Positions 31,476-41,495 of a stretch of 64,000 bases of DNA are shown here, piece after piece. Every line of letters starts with the position of its first letter. The stretch's first letter is position 1. Source of the DNA: Zopfochytrium polystomum (lineage: Eukaryota > Chytridiomycota > Chytridiomycetes > Chytridiales > Chytridiaceae). Position numbers and translations under genes: made by a program. The stretch is taken from assembly GCA_025765615.1 (NCBI GenBank), contig JAIVFJ010000243.1, positions 1 to 64,000 on the forward strand, in the 5' to 3' direction. The notes under the pieces are model-generated. The model saw only the letters and a list, made by a program, of their open reading frames with translations. It searched no databases and was not told where the DNA came from.

Positions 31476-33166
31476 CCTTCCCCTGCCTCCATCTCACAAA
31501 CTCCTCGAAACCCACTTCACCGCCCTGGAGCTAGCCTTCTCCCTCCTTGCTTCTCAAAACCGGTTTGCCACCTTCAAAGTTTGGCCCCAATTCAGCGAAA
31601 CATGGGGTCGAGACCGCCCACTTCTTCATGTGGAGCAATCTCGAGCAAATTGCAGAGATCTTTCCAGAAGGGTATTGCTGTATCGGGCGCTCACCTTTGA
31701 CCGTGAAAATGAATTATTTGTTGATTTAGTTGTTTACGACGGAGAGCTATTAAGCTAAATTTATGAGAGGCGAGGCAGCAGGGGAAGCCAAAGGCACCTG
31801 AATATCGGCCGTCATATGAGTAGCTTGTCAGGCGAAGGGATGAGTTTCGTGGCAGGCTGGTGGCGACGGTGGAGGCTTTTTTTCTCAAGTTTCGCACTTG
31901 GTTGTGAAGTCATTTCCAAAGTGCTGATCATAACTGCCGGAGCTTCTCTGCTTCTCGTAGAACCACGGAAGCGAAGAGCATTATGTGGAATGCAAACTTT
32001 TCAGTTCCGGAAATTCCACACCGAAAAATACCCAGTGGACTGAGTTACACGAAGGTGTCGGTAAATTGGGTCATCAACACACTTCAGACTCGTCAGATTC
32101 AGCGACTTTGGGCAAAATCGATGAAATGGGCGATGCTTCGAATACTGATGTAAATGCGGCAGGCCATCATGTCAAAGCTGCGAGTCGCGAAATATGCCTT
32201 CTGACACCCCCGACAAGAAACCTCAACGAGAGTAGAAATACTCCAGCGGGTATGCTGGCTCTCGATTGTCATCGTGAAATGCTTTCTATTGACACGTTTC
32301 GTGGATAGGTCCCCGCAAAGGAAAAGGCAGCAAAAAGGTGCTGATTATCAACAAGCAGCCATTTAGCGCTGCAGCCATATAGCGCCGCGCTATTCTCAAC
32401 AGTTGCCCGTGGACTTACATGGTTAGCTCGGAAATATGACTGGAAAATAGTTCTGAAACAGACCGATTGCGCCTTTCTTTTCCTGCAGTCGTATCACGAG
32501 GAGAAACAAACAATGCGGGATGTTGCCCAGTACACTAAAACAGTCTTCCACCCAACTCCCCTCTCTCTCTCCGTAAGTTGACTAAACTCTCGCTTGCAAG
32601 ACTTGCCGCCATATTGACAGTTTAATCTTGCAGTTGAAGCGTGTGAGTACGTTTTGTCTGCTCACCGAAATATACCACGAATGGTGCTATCTCGTCGAAA
32701 CAGATGGTTGCACTCTAATCAGATTTCGAGACCTGCCTGGAGTGACGATGGAGAAGCGTGTTGCAACCTTACTTGCAATTTCCGAAGATTAATTGAAGCT
32801 GCGATACGCTTTCTTTTATTTGCTGTCATTCCAGTGGCACCTATTTTGTGTCCAAGGCCTGTTCTTGTAACACTATCTTTGTCGCTCTTGTTTCCCCCTT
32901 CTGTAATGTCTGCATCCTTGGTCAGGGGGGCACAGCAAAGTGACCAGGCAGACTGGACAAATCTTTTTGCACCGAAAGGGCAAAAGGCGAGGGAAAGAAG
33001 AAAAATAAAGAGGAAAAAAACAAACCGAAACAGACGAAGGACGCCTTAACCGTCTGTCTGCCGTCTACGAGAAAAAAAAAATGTAAAAAATTCGGTTGTG
33101 ACTGTGCGGTTCGCCATTGGACGCAGTGATTGTTGCGCACCAACGTCTTCCCACACTAATGGCAAC
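31476..33166. other. gene-poor region left of the chromovirus
   Basis: About 1.7 kb with only short, unrecognised frames (for example 31816-32043 with one hydrophobic stretch, and 31985-32308). None has family resemblance or a convincing splice partner. The sequence is more AT-rich than its surroundings. Confidence 0.4.
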
Positions 33167-33519
33167 TGTCAGGAACAGGGCAGGACAGGACAAGGCAGAC
33201 AAGGAACTGAGAGGAGTGATGATTGTATTGGAAACAATAATTCACTTGAGGGATGGGACAGGTCCCCCATCCCCCTTTTATACCTTTTGAGAGTGTTCCT
33301 TGTCAAGACTCCAAGAAAGTTCCAGAAAGAGCAATTAGTAATGCAATGATACCAATGATACCAATGACAACAAGACAAGTCAGGAAAGCAAAGAAGGTTC
33401 CAGAAGGTTCCACAAGGTTCCATGAAGGAATGTTCTAGAAGGTTCCAGAAGGTTCCAGAAGGTTCCATGAAGGAATGTTCTAGAAGGTTCCAGAGGTTTC
33501 CAGAGGGTGATTCATAACA
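33167..33519 (-). repeat. 3' LTR of the chromovirus
   Basis: Downstream LTR, same 353-bp length and apparently the same sequence as 38119-38471. Preceded on the minus strand by a polypurine tract. Confidence 0.96.
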
Positions 33520-33534
33520 TCATCTCCCCCTTTT
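33520..33534 (-). promoter_or_regulatory. polypurine tract
   Basis: On the minus strand AAAAGGGGGAGATGA directly abuts the 3' LTR. This is the usual plus-strand DNA primer of LTR elements; it overlaps the pol stop codon. Confidence 0.85.
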
Positions 33535-36500
33535 AGGCCTCTTCTGCAACTTGGTGGGGTACCTGGTCTTGAACTCGAGCAGAAGGTCTTGGCAGTGAGT
33601 GAGGTTTGACTCAGGCTCCCAGGTGTTGTCAGCATCTGAGTAACCCTTCCACTTAACAAGGAACTTGAGTGTTCTTCCAAACCACTTGGCATCCAAGATT
33701 TGTTCAACCTCAAATTCCTCTTCACCTTCTACCTCAACTGGAGGAGGAGGAGGAACAACTCTGCCTGGAATGGAATTGGCCACAAACTTCTCTAAAAGGC
33801 TGACATGGAAAACTGGGTGGATCTTCATGGATGCAGGGAGATCCAGCTTGAAGGTGACTGGATTGACTTGCTCCAAGATCTTGAAAGGACCCAACTTGAG
33901 GTTGTCTAGCTTGGGACTTGGTCTTTTGGTCTGCAAGTTCTTCCTCAGAAGCCAAACTTGCTGACCCACAGCAAGGTCATGGTCCATTCTGTGAGTGTTG
34001 GCAAATCTTGAGGCATCTTCTTGGGCTTGCTTCAGGGTGGAGTCCAGGAAGGTGCTGATGATCTTGAGCTTATGTAAGTGTGAAGCCGCAGCAGGAGCTT
34101 GGACATTGGATAGGGTCTCTTGTCCCAGAAGATCTCCTCTTGGATTGAAGCCATAGGTTGCAAAGAAAGGAGATAGCTGGGTGCTTGAGTGGAGAGAATT
34201 GTTGAGAGCAAATTCTGCCAGTGGAAGGAGGGTGGGCCAATCATCCTGTTGATAGCTGACATAGCACCTCAAATACTGCTCCAGAGTCTGGTTTGTTCTT
34301 TCTGTTTGTCCATCAGTCTGAGGGTGATAAGCAGTTGACAGTTGAGACTTGATTCCAAGGGCTGCTGTGAGTGCTTTCCAAAATTGAGATCTGAACTGTG
34401 GTCCTCTGTCACTGACGATTGACTGAGGCAGCCCATGGAGCCTGAATATGTGCTGCAAAAACAGGTCTGCTGTTCCTTGTGCATCTATATTCTCAGTGCA
34501 GGGGATGAAATGGGCCAACTTTGTCCTTCTGCAGATGACAACAAGGATAGAGTCAAATCCATGGGATGGGGGCAGTTTCACAATGAAGTCCATGGATATT
34601 GATGACCAAGGGCTGATGGCAATTGGGAGGGGCTCCAGAAGTCCATAGGGCTTGTGTCTGCTGGATTTGTTTCTTTGACAGGTTTCACAGCTGCTGACAT
34701 AGTTCTTGATGTACTTCCTCATGCCTGGCCAGTAGAAGTCTCTGGAAACAAGCTCATATGTCTTGTGCTCTCCTGGGTGTCCAGCTGTTGCTGCATCATG
34801 CCTTGTCTTGAGTATCTCAAGTTTTTCCTCTTCTTGGCTGATTTGAATCTTGTGAGGCTTGGGGTCCTTGGAAATAGCATGGGCCCACACACTGTCAGGA
34901 AGCAATGAAAGGTGTGTCTTGGATGGTGGGGTGAAACCATCTCCCCCTTCAGGTGCAAGGTCTGTTCTTCTTGACAGGGCATCAGCCACAGTGTTAAGGT
35001 GGCCAGGAGAATAGCACAGCTTAAAGTCATACTCAGAGAGCAGTTCAGCCCACCTGGCATGCCTCTGCTTGAGCAACCTCCTTGCCCTGAAGAAGGTGAG
35101 GTTCTTGTGATCCGAATAGACAGAGATGTTTTTAGAACCAGCCAAGTAGTGTCTCCAGAATTTGAATGCTTCCACAATTGCAAGCAACTCCTTGTCATGG
35201 ACTGTGTAGTTACACTCAGCACTGTTCAGCTTCCTGGAGTAATATGCCACTGGATGCAGAGGAGCAGAGGGGTCCTGAGAGCTTGGCTGGGACAGAACAG
35301 CGCCAAGGGCATAGTCTGAGGCATCAGTTTCCAAGGTGAAGGGAAGCAAGGGATCCACATGCTTAAGGAGTGGTGCACTTGTGGTTGCTGTCTTAAGAGC
35401 TAGCCAGGCTTGCTCTGCTGCTGGGGTCCATTCAAACTTGGTGGTCTTCTTGGTGAGATCAGTGAGAGGCTTGGCTATGGCAGAATAGTTGGCAATGAAG
35501 GTTCTGTAGAAGTTGCAAAATCCAAGGAAGCTTTGAACATCCTTGATGGAATTTGGAGCCTTCCATTCAAGAATAGTTTGGATCTTGTCTGGTGCCATGG
35601 AGATCCCTTTGTCAGACACAATGAACCCCAAAAACTCAATGGAGGTCTTGTGGAATTCACACTTCTCCAGCTTTGCATAGAGGTGATGCTGTCTGAGTCT
35701 CTCCAAGACAGTCTTGACATGTCCCATATGGCTTGCAGTGTCAGATGAAAATACCAGGATATCATCCAGGTAGACAATGACAAAAAGGTCCAGAATATCC
35801 CTGAAGATGTCATTCATCATGCCTTGGAAAATAGCTGGAGCATTGGTAAGTCCAAAGGGCATAACCAAGTACTCAAAGTGACCGTATTTGCATCTGAAGG
35901 CAGTCTTCCATTGATCCTGGGGCTTAATTCTGACCAAATTGTAGGCACCTCTGAGGTCAATCTTGGAAAATATCCTTGCATGGCTCAGTTTGTCCAGTAA
36001 TTCAGAGATGAGAGGCAGTGGATAGCGGTTCTTGACTGTCATCTCATTGAGATCTCTGTAGTCCACACAGGGTCTCAGTCCCCCATCCTTCTTCTTGACA
36101 AAAAAGATGGGAGCTCCAGCTGGTGACTTGGAAGGTTGGATGAATCCCTTGTTCAGCATTTCTTCAATGTATTCTTGGAGGGCCTTGGCTTCTGGTGGAG
36201 AGAGGTGGTACAGTGGCTTGAAAGGTGGGCTGCAAGTTTCATCCTTGAGTGGGATTTCACAGTCATAAGGCCTCTGAGCTGGTAGCAGGTCTGCCTTGGT
36301 CTTGGAAAACACATCAGCATAAGGGAGATATTCTTTTGGTAGCTTGGATGCCAGCAAAAGGTCTGATGGGTCCAGGTTGTTGTGCTCCTCAGCAGTGGGG
36401 CTTGAATTCTTGACTGGGAACTGTGATTCTTGAATCTTTGACTGAGAGTTCTGTTCTTGGCAAAGACTGTGAGCTGTGGAACTTGAATCTTGAATGTGGA

Positions 36501-37239
36501 CTGTGAACTGTGGTACTTGAATCTTTGACTGTGGGTTCTGTGAACAAGAGTCATGGCCATGACTGTGAGCTCTATGAGCTCTACTTGAATCTTGACTGTG
36601 AGCTGTGAACTGTGGAACTTGAGTCTTGGCTGGCTGTGAATCTTGAATCAAGGGCTTGAGAGCATGAGACTTGGGGGCTTGACTTGAGTTTTGGGTGACT
36701 GTTCCGATTGGTGGAGGTTGGACTTGACCAGTGACCCAATCAATGGCAGGGTTCTGGGCTTGCAGCCATGGTAATCCCAGGATGACAGAGAATGTGGGTG
36801 AGCCAAGATCCAATACTTCCAGATTGACCATGGATGGTGGAAAGTCTTGGATGTGGAGGTTTAGCTTGGTTTCATGGCTGATTTCCTTGAACAGAGCATG
36901 ATTGGCAAAGTGGACCTTGAGGGGTGTGGATTTCTTGATCGTAGGAATGGCACAAGACTTGGCAAGGGTGGCATCAATGATGTTGCAGGATGATCCAGAG
37001 TCTATAAGGGCCTTGGTTGTGATGGTTGACTTGGGTGAGAGTTGAATCTTGACATCCATGGTGAGTTGGTGGGGCTTGGAATGTGAGGTGTTTGTGGTGC
37101 TGGTGGTGGTGATGAAACAGGGGCAGCTTGGAGGAGGGTCCAGGGAATTGCCCCTCAGTGAGCCTGGACCTGGGAGTTTGGGTGCTTCTTCCTTGGGCAG
37201 TCCTTGACAGCATGCTCCTTGGAGCCACAGTAAAAACAC
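33520..37239 (-). CDS. pol: chromovirus Pol polyprotein (PR-RT-RH-IN-chromodomain)
   Basis: Open frame of 1,239 codons, with no ATG needed at its 5' end if expressed by -1 frameshift from gag. Protease: ALIDSGSSCNIIDA (active-site Asp-Ser-Gly). A linker made of repeated SQ/PQF.HSQDSS-like units follows (about residues 210-290). RT: YRDLNEMTVKNRYPLPLISE, DLRGAYNLVRI, FGLTNAPAIFQGMMN and the catalytic VIVYLDDILVFS. RNase H: LETDASDYALGAVLSQ, DKELLAIVEAFKFWRHYL, YSDHKNLTFF. Integrase: zinc HHCC ending SCETCQRNK, catalytic SMDFIVKLPP, VSDRGPQFRS and the Glu of TDGQTERTNQ. C-terminus: chromodomain EVEQILDAKWFGRTLKFLVK / WKGYSDADNTWEPESNL, which in chromoviruses directs integration to particular chromatin. 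All catalytic residues appear present. Confidence 0.97.
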   Translation of the reverse strand: MFLLWLQGACCQGLPKEEAPKLPGPGSLRGNSLDPPPSCPCFITTTSTTNTSHSKPHQLTMDVKIQLSPKSTITTKALIDSGSSCNIIDATLAKSCAIPTIKKSTPLKVHFANHALFKEISHETKLNLHIQDFPPSMVNLEVLDLGSPTFSVILGLPWLQAQNPAIDWVTGQVQPPPIGTVTQNSSQAPKSHALKPLIQDSQPAKTQVPQFTAHSQDSSRAHRAHSHGHDSCSQNPQSKIQVPQFTVHIQDSSSTAHSLCQEQNSQSKIQESQFPVKNSSPTAEEHNNLDPSDLLLASKLPKEYLPYADVFSKTKADLLPAQRPYDCEIPLKDETCSPPFKPLYHLSPPEAKALQEYIEEMLNKGFIQPSKSPAGAPIFFVKKKDGGLRPCVDYRDLNEMTVKNRYPLPLISELLDKLSHARIFSKIDLRGAYNLVRIKPQDQWKTAFRCKYGHFEYLVMPFGLTNAPAIFQGMMNDIFRDILDLFVIVYLDDILVFSSDTASHMGHVKTVLERLRQHHLYAKLEKCEFHKTSIEFLGFIVSDKGISMAPDKIQTILEWKAPNSIKDVQSFLGFCNFYRTFIANYSAIAKPLTDLTKKTTKFEWTPAAEQAWLALKTATTSAPLLKHVDPLLPFTLETDASDYALGAVLSQPSSQDPSAPLHPVAYYSRKLNSAECNYTVHDKELLAIVEAFKFWRHYLAGSKNISVYSDHKNLTFFRARRLLKQRHARWAELLSEYDFKLCYSPGHLNTVADALSRRTDLAPEGGDGFTPPSKTHLSLLPDSVWAHAISKDPKPHKIQISQEEEKLEILKTRHDAATAGHPGEHKTYELVSRDFYWPGMRKYIKNYVSSCETCQRNKSSRHKPYGLLEPLPIAISPWSSISMDFIVKLPPSHGFDSILVVICRRTKLAHFIPCTENIDAQGTADLFLQHIFRLHGLPQSIVSDRGPQFRSQFWKALTAALGIKSQLSTAYHPQTDGQTERTNQTLEQYLRCYVSYQQDDWPTLLPLAEFALNNSLHSSTQLSPFFATYGFNPRGDLLGQETLSNVQAPAAASHLHKLKIISTFLDSTLKQAQEDASRFANTHRMDHDLAVGQQVWLLRKNLQTKRPSPKLDNLKLGPFKILEQVNPVTFKLDLPASMKIHPVFHVSLLEKFVANSIPGRVVPPPPPVEVEGEEEFEVEQILDAKWFGRTLKFLVKWKGYSDADNTWEPESNLTHCQDLLLEFKTRYPTKLQKRPKRGR

Positions 37240-38078
37240 AGTCCCTGCTGGGCCCTCCTTGTTTTCTCCTCTTGGCTCAGAGGACCCTTAGGAAGTGTCT
37301 CAACTGCATCCACTTGCATGGGTTCAGGAACTGTGAGAGCTTGAGGAACTGGGGTAGGTCTTGATGTAGTTCCTACTTGTCTTTGCTTCAGCCTCTTGGA
37401 GTAGAGTCTGTTGTCAATCTTGATGGCAAGGAGAATGTACTCTTCCAAGGTCTCAGGGATGTGCAGAGACTGGGAGAGCATGTCTTGGATAGACTCATGG
37501 AGACCATCATGGTACAGCTCCATCAGAGCTGCATCATTGTATCCAGAGTCTCTGGCTAGTTGCTTGAATTGGTTGGTGTAGGCCACACAAGATTGCTTTC
37601 CTTGCTTGATATGCTTGAGCTTGGATCTTGCTGTCCAAGATGCGTAGGGGTCACCAAAGGTAGCTTCCAGCCCCTCCCAGAGCTCTTGCAGGGTGGTGGG
37701 TGTGCTTGGGAGAGATCTGTACCATGATTGAGCTTGACCAGACAGGAGGGTGCTTGTGAAAAGAACCTTGACTTGCTCACTTGGAAATCTTGAAGGTTGG
37801 AGAAGGATGACATTCTCCACAGTGGCCATGAAGTTCCTAAGGTCTTTGGCCAGCCCAGTGAACTTGTCAGGGCTGGGAACCTTGGGCTCTCTTGCTTGGT
37901 TGGCTTGAGGCAGGGGAAGAGCTTGATGTTCTTGTTGGTGAAGTTGTTGTTGAAGCTGGTGCTGCTGGTGAAGGACTTGTTCTTGAAGTTGGTGTGTCTG
38001 TCTTGAGAGGGCTTGTAATTGGTCCATCAAGGCTTGGAAGGCAGTTGCATCAGGGAAGGTGTTGTTTGGGTCAGACAT
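37155..38078 (-). CDS. gag: chromovirus Gag (capsid/nucleocapsid)
   Basis: 307 residues from ATG 38078 (MSDPNNTFPDATAFQALMDQ). A Gln/His-rich coiled N-terminal segment with RQTHQLQEQVLHQQHQ-type heptads is followed by the capsid region of Ty3 Gag (PDKFTGLAKDLRNFMATVEN, LSGQAQSWYRSL, WEGLEATFGDPYASWTARSK, FKQLARDSGYNDAALMELY). At the end is a zinc knuckle CFYCGSKEHAVKDCPRK (CX2CX4HX4C) that binds RNA. Forms the virus-like particle. Its end overlaps the start of pol by 85 nt in the -1 frame. Confidence 0.95.
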   Translation of the reverse strand: MSDPNNTFPDATAFQALMDQLQALSRQTHQLQEQVLHQQHQLQQQLHQQEHQALPLPQANQAREPKVPSPDKFTGLAKDLRNFMATVENVILLQPSRFPSEQVKVLFTSTLLSGQAQSWYRSLPSTPTTLQELWEGLEATFGDPYASWTARSKLKHIKQGKQSCVAYTNQFKQLARDSGYNDAALMELYHDGLHESIQDMLSQSLHIPETLEEYILLAIKIDNRLYSKRLKQRQVGTTSRPTPVPQALTVPEPMQVDAVETLPKGPLSQEEKTRRAQQGLCFYCGSKEHAVKDCPRKKHPNSQVQAH

Positions 38079-38105
38079 GATGGCAGAGAGTAGTGGGAGA
38101 GGGTG

Positions 38106-38116
38106 AAGTGAATTAT
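38106..38116 (-). promoter_or_regulatory. self-complementary primer-binding site (Tf1/sushi-type)
   Basis: On the minus strand ATAATTCACTT lies two bases inside the 5' LTR and is the exact reverse complement of AAGTGAATTAT at 38189-38199, the predicted 5' end of the RNA. No TGG-initial tRNA-type site follows the LTR. Eleven paired bases is the length known for the Tf1 self-priming mechanism. Confidence 0.8.
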
Positions 38117-38118
38117 GA

Positions 38119-38471
38119 TGTCAGGAACAGGGCAGGACAGGACAAGGCAGACAAGGAACTGAGAGGAGTGATGATTGTATTGGAAACAATAATTCACTTG
38201 AGGGATGGGACAGGTCCCCCATCCCCCTTTTATACCTTTTGAGAGTGTTCCTTGTCAAGACTCCAAGAAAGTTCCAGAAAGAGCAATTAGTAATGCAATG
38301 ATACCAATGATACCAATGACAACAAGACAAGTCAGGAAAGCAAAGAAGGTTCCAGAAGGTTCCACAAGGTTCCATGAAGGAATGTTCTAGAAGGTTCCAG
38401 AAGGTTCCAGAAGGTTCCATGAAGGAATGTTCTAGAAGGTTCCAGAGGTTTCCAGAGGGTGATTCATAACA
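38119..38471 (-). repeat. 5' LTR of the chromovirus
   Basis: Upstream LTR on the transcribed strand (TGTTATG ... CTGACA), containing a tandem GAACCTTCT-type minisatellite in U3 (38346-38460), the TATA box and the transcription start region. Confidence 0.96.
38228..38234 (-). promoter_or_regulatory. TATA box of the LTR promoter
   Basis: TATAAAA on the minus strand, 35 bp upstream of AAGTGAATTAT (38199-38189), a normal TATA-to-start distance. The same arrangement is present in the second copy (61954-61960 and 61989-61999). Confidence 0.75.
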
Positions 38472-39817
38472 GCAACGGAATTCTCCTTCAAAAAAGCAAG
38501 CAAAAACATTGCTTTCTGGTGAGCCACTGGAACTTCCAGCGGTCACCGGAAATTTCTCGTTTTTGACTGTTTTTTACTTATGGGACAGGTGTGTGAGGGT
38601 GGATTTTGCAGGAACCTGGTGTTTTTTGGGCCATTCCTGGGGGCCCCTGGAAAAAGCGGGTCAGTCTTGAGGACTGACAACGATCAATGCCTTCTACTCA
38701 CCATCACTTTTTTTTTTTTGGTCAGGTTCAGCTTTCTGTTGCACATAAGCAATGAGGACGCCCTCGCACACAGCTGAAAAAAAATTCCAGTGCACATAGT
38801 CAACGACTGCGGGGTGGGACGTGGGGGGTTTTTTTTTCCCCCTCTCTTCATTCCATTACCCTGTCAGAAGAGGCTCTTCCGGTGGGCCTTGTCGCTTTCC
38901 CGTAGCCCCCAGCTTGTTCTTCATAATGTTTGTTTTGTTTCTTTTCTTTTCTACTTTTTTTTTTTTTTTTTTTTTTTTTTGGTTTGTTGTCAGAATCGAT
39001 TTTGCGGGAAAATGCGAATACAAACCCACACAGCTCGCGAGTGCACCTTCCCAACTCTGCGAACGCACCATCACGGATTCGCGCGGTCACCTTCTGTACT
39101 CGTGAGTACCAGGTCAATTAGCAGACAAATTTGATGGACGAGCAGGTGAGGCATTTATTTAATGTCTCGGCTGGAAAATCGCACGGATGCCAACTTCGCA
39201 GAAGGAGACAGATGGAAGGCGTTTGAGCCTTCAAATCCGAGTTCGCAAGGCGTGACGGTGATGGATCTGGCGATTGTTTGATTGTTAGCGTGTTGGATCG
39301 GAGTCCCTGGCCCGCCGTAAGCCGGAAAAAAAAAAAGATATTTGAACGGTTTCGTCAAGACGAGCAGGGCGGAAACGATCGGCGGCGGCCGGCCTATCCC
39401 GCGTGCAGCAGCAGCCTCTTGCACGAGCGTCGAACGAAGGTCAGTCCATGTGGCATGTGGTGGCGGGCAGCCCCTCTTCTTGCGTGGAGGGCTCTCAGAT
39501 GGTGTCGTGTAGCCTACACGATTTCTTTGATTAACAACGGCGGTGAGGGCAGCACAGTGCAGCAATCGATCTCCTTAGCCTAAAATATGGGAACAACCAA
39601 TTGAAGTTTTACTAACCCTTCATGGGCCAGCATGCCATGGTGCGTCATCCTGCGATCTCCGCCCATAGTGACATGAAGGGGGTTATTCATGAAATAGACG
39701 ACAACGGAAAAGTGCCATTTGTGGCAGTTACAACAAGCACAAAACCGAGAAAGAAAAAATCAATGCCATAATGAAGAGTTAAGTTACTGAATAGGCAAAA
39801 GGTGAATGTTTCGCAAA
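38472..39817. other. gene-poor region right of the chromovirus
   Basis: 1.3 kb with T runs (38957-38980) and short frames. A 39-codon frame from ATG 39162 (MSRLENRTDANFAEG) next to a GTGAGG donor-like site at about 39145 hints at a small spliced gene, but no family or full model is supported. Confidence 0.35.
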
Positions 39818-41429
39818 CTAGTCCAGCTTCAAGAGCTTGCTGCTGTGATATATGTAGCTCAGCATAAGCAGGGCCGCTATAAATCAAAAAGTCAAAATCA
39901 TGTAATCGTTAGGAGCGTCGGGTTGCAAAGAATGTCATCCTCACCGGAAACAGACGCCAGCACCATGCTCCAAAAAAAAGAAACGACGTCTGACGTGCAG
40001 CCGACCGCGGGAACGCCCGGCTGCACGTTGCGGATCTGAGGAAGCGAAAACAAGAGCGCGAGGACAAAGATAATCGCCGGTGACTCCACTTTCTGGTGCA
40101 GGATCCAAGGCGTCACGGCCAGCGCGATCGCAAAGCCGGAGAGGAGCCACATGGCAAACATGACGAATATCGACACAGCCTTTTCCAAAGGAAAAAAAAA
40201 AAAAAAGTGATTAGAACCTATGGCCACCCACCAAGCTCGATTTCGCCCCTAACCTTTGTCGCAAACGACCTCTGCACGACCACTTTCACCGACACGACGG
40301 TGCCGTCTCCCGCATCGCTTATGTCCAGCAGCTCTTCCACGTTGGAGGTGAAATTCTGGGAGCTGACGGTCAGTCGCACCTCGACGCCGATTCGGGAGGT
40401 CCCGTTGGAGGCCGTCACTTGAAAAACGTTTGACTCAAAGACTTCGAACGGGTAGTTGTTTATATCGCCGGATGCGAAAGGAAGGACAGCTTCGCGGTCG
40501 GCCATCGGTACTCCGGCGGAATACTGGAAGACGGTGGACTCTGTTGGTGGAAATGAAGGGGTTTAAACATTTGAAGACGGACGAATGCTTTGCGGACAGA
40601 AGCCTGCGCCAACTCGATTCTGGGCATACTACTGACCAATCGTCAAATTCATCGGGGCGACCAGCAGATATCGGTTGCGAACAACATCGTACTGAGCGAG
40701 ATCGCCGCACGGGGTTGTCGAGATCTGAAGAGTCACCGCCGAGTTTTCGGGGTAGACGCTGGCGTACTTGATGTTTGTGACGACCATGGTTTCGTTGCCG
40801 TGCACATCGCATTCCGAGTTGACCAAGGAGCCTTTGGCTGCGGGGAACGACGATCTGGATGGGGGTGCAGCTATATCAGGACCGATCTGGTGGGCACGGT
40901 ACGAAGCGGGTTACCAACCTGGATCCACTGGGTGTGGTGGAGATATACTGGATCTGCTTGTAGCTGTCGTTGAACTGAATGCCCGCACCAAAGCAGGGTT
41001 GGCTTGAGAATCTCTTGTCCAAGAAACAAAATAACTCACCCAGCTCAGGACACCAGAAGCGACAACCAGCGCGACAACCACCAAAAAGCCGCCACCAAAG
41101 GCAAACGCCATATTCCAGGTGCCCTTTCGATGGTGTTTCACCTCCTCGGCGTAGATCTCTGCGTCGATCTCGGCGGCGGCTTCGTCGTCGAGGTGCTGGA
41201 TCTCGCCATCGCCGTCGCCGGCCGCTTCGGCTTGAATAACATCTTCGGCGGGCGACAAGGCATCGAGGGCTATGGTTTCCGTGGAGTGATCGGGCTCCAG
41301 GCGTGGGTAGGTGCCGTAGGTGTTCACGTTCCTGCTGCGGAAGGTCGTCGGGTGGTGATCCGCAGTGGCAGTGGTGGTACCCGGCGATGGGTCGGAACGG
41401 GCAAACTGAACGGCCTGCTGGTGCTGCAT
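39818..41429 (-). CDS. DUF4436-type multi-pass membrane protein (about five exons)
   Basis: Start at ATG 41429 (MQHQQAVQFARSD). A long acidic cytoplasmic N-terminus (DDEAAAEIDAEIYAEEV) is followed by a first TM helix (MAFAFGGGFLVVVALVVASG). A beta-rich lumenal domain spans the next exons: ECDVHGNETMVVTNIKYASV, LQISTTPCGDLAQYDVVRN, VLPFASGDINNYPFEVFESN and NGTSRIGVEVRLTVSSQNF. It ends with three more helices (VSIFVMFAMWLLSGFAIALA, PAIIFVLALLFSLPQIRN, SFFWSMVLASVS) and the DUF4436 hallmark LFSLPQIRNVQPGVPAVG. The last exon (acceptor TTTATAG) adds ALLMLSYIYHSSKL and TAG at 39818. The YPFEVFE segment and the RN.QPGVP motif are what identify the family; its function is not established. Shares a 66-bp head-to-head intergenic region with the enoyl-CoA hydratase gene. 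Confidence 0.8.
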
Positions 41430-41495
41430 CGCACCAACAACAAAGTTAGCAATTCTTCGACCGTTCGTCTGACAAGCCCACCCCACTACACAATC
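41430..41495. promoter_or_regulatory. 66-bp bidirectional promoter region
   Basis: The start codons of the minus-strand DUF4436 gene (41429) and the plus-strand enoyl-CoA hydratase gene (41496) are only 66 bp apart, so both promoters must overlap or extend into the opposite gene's leader. No TATA box is visible in the gap. Confidence 0.6.

Larger units (their letters stand above)
33167..38471 (-). mobile_element. complete Ty3/Gypsy chromovirus (LTR retrotransposon), apparently young
   Basis: 5,305 bp element on the minus strand. Two 353-bp LTRs with TG...CA ends appear identical by eye and are flanked by a 5-bp target duplication GCAAC (33162-33166 and 38472-38476). Between them lie intact gag (37155-38078) and pol (33520-37239) with protease, reverse transcriptase, RNase H, integrase and a C-terminal chromodomain. 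The primer-binding region is complementary to the element's own RNA 5' end, not to a tRNA end (see separate entry). Matching LTRs plus open gag and pol suggest recent insertion and possible activity. A second, decayed copy begins at 61762. Confidence 0.97.

Noticed and set aside
31816..32043. 75-codon frame with a hydrophobic stretch
   Set aside because: No family, no signal-peptide cleavage pattern, no convincing exon neighbours; not called as a gene.
38346..38460. CRISPR-like regular repeats GAACCTTCT / AGAACATTCC
   Set aside because: Direct minisatellite inside an LTR without unique spacers, in a eukaryotic genome.
33167..38471. Possible plant- or animal-type retrovirus with an envelope gene
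   Set aside because: No third frame between pol and the 3' LTR; pol ends at the polypurine tract, so the element is a plain LTR retrotransposon.
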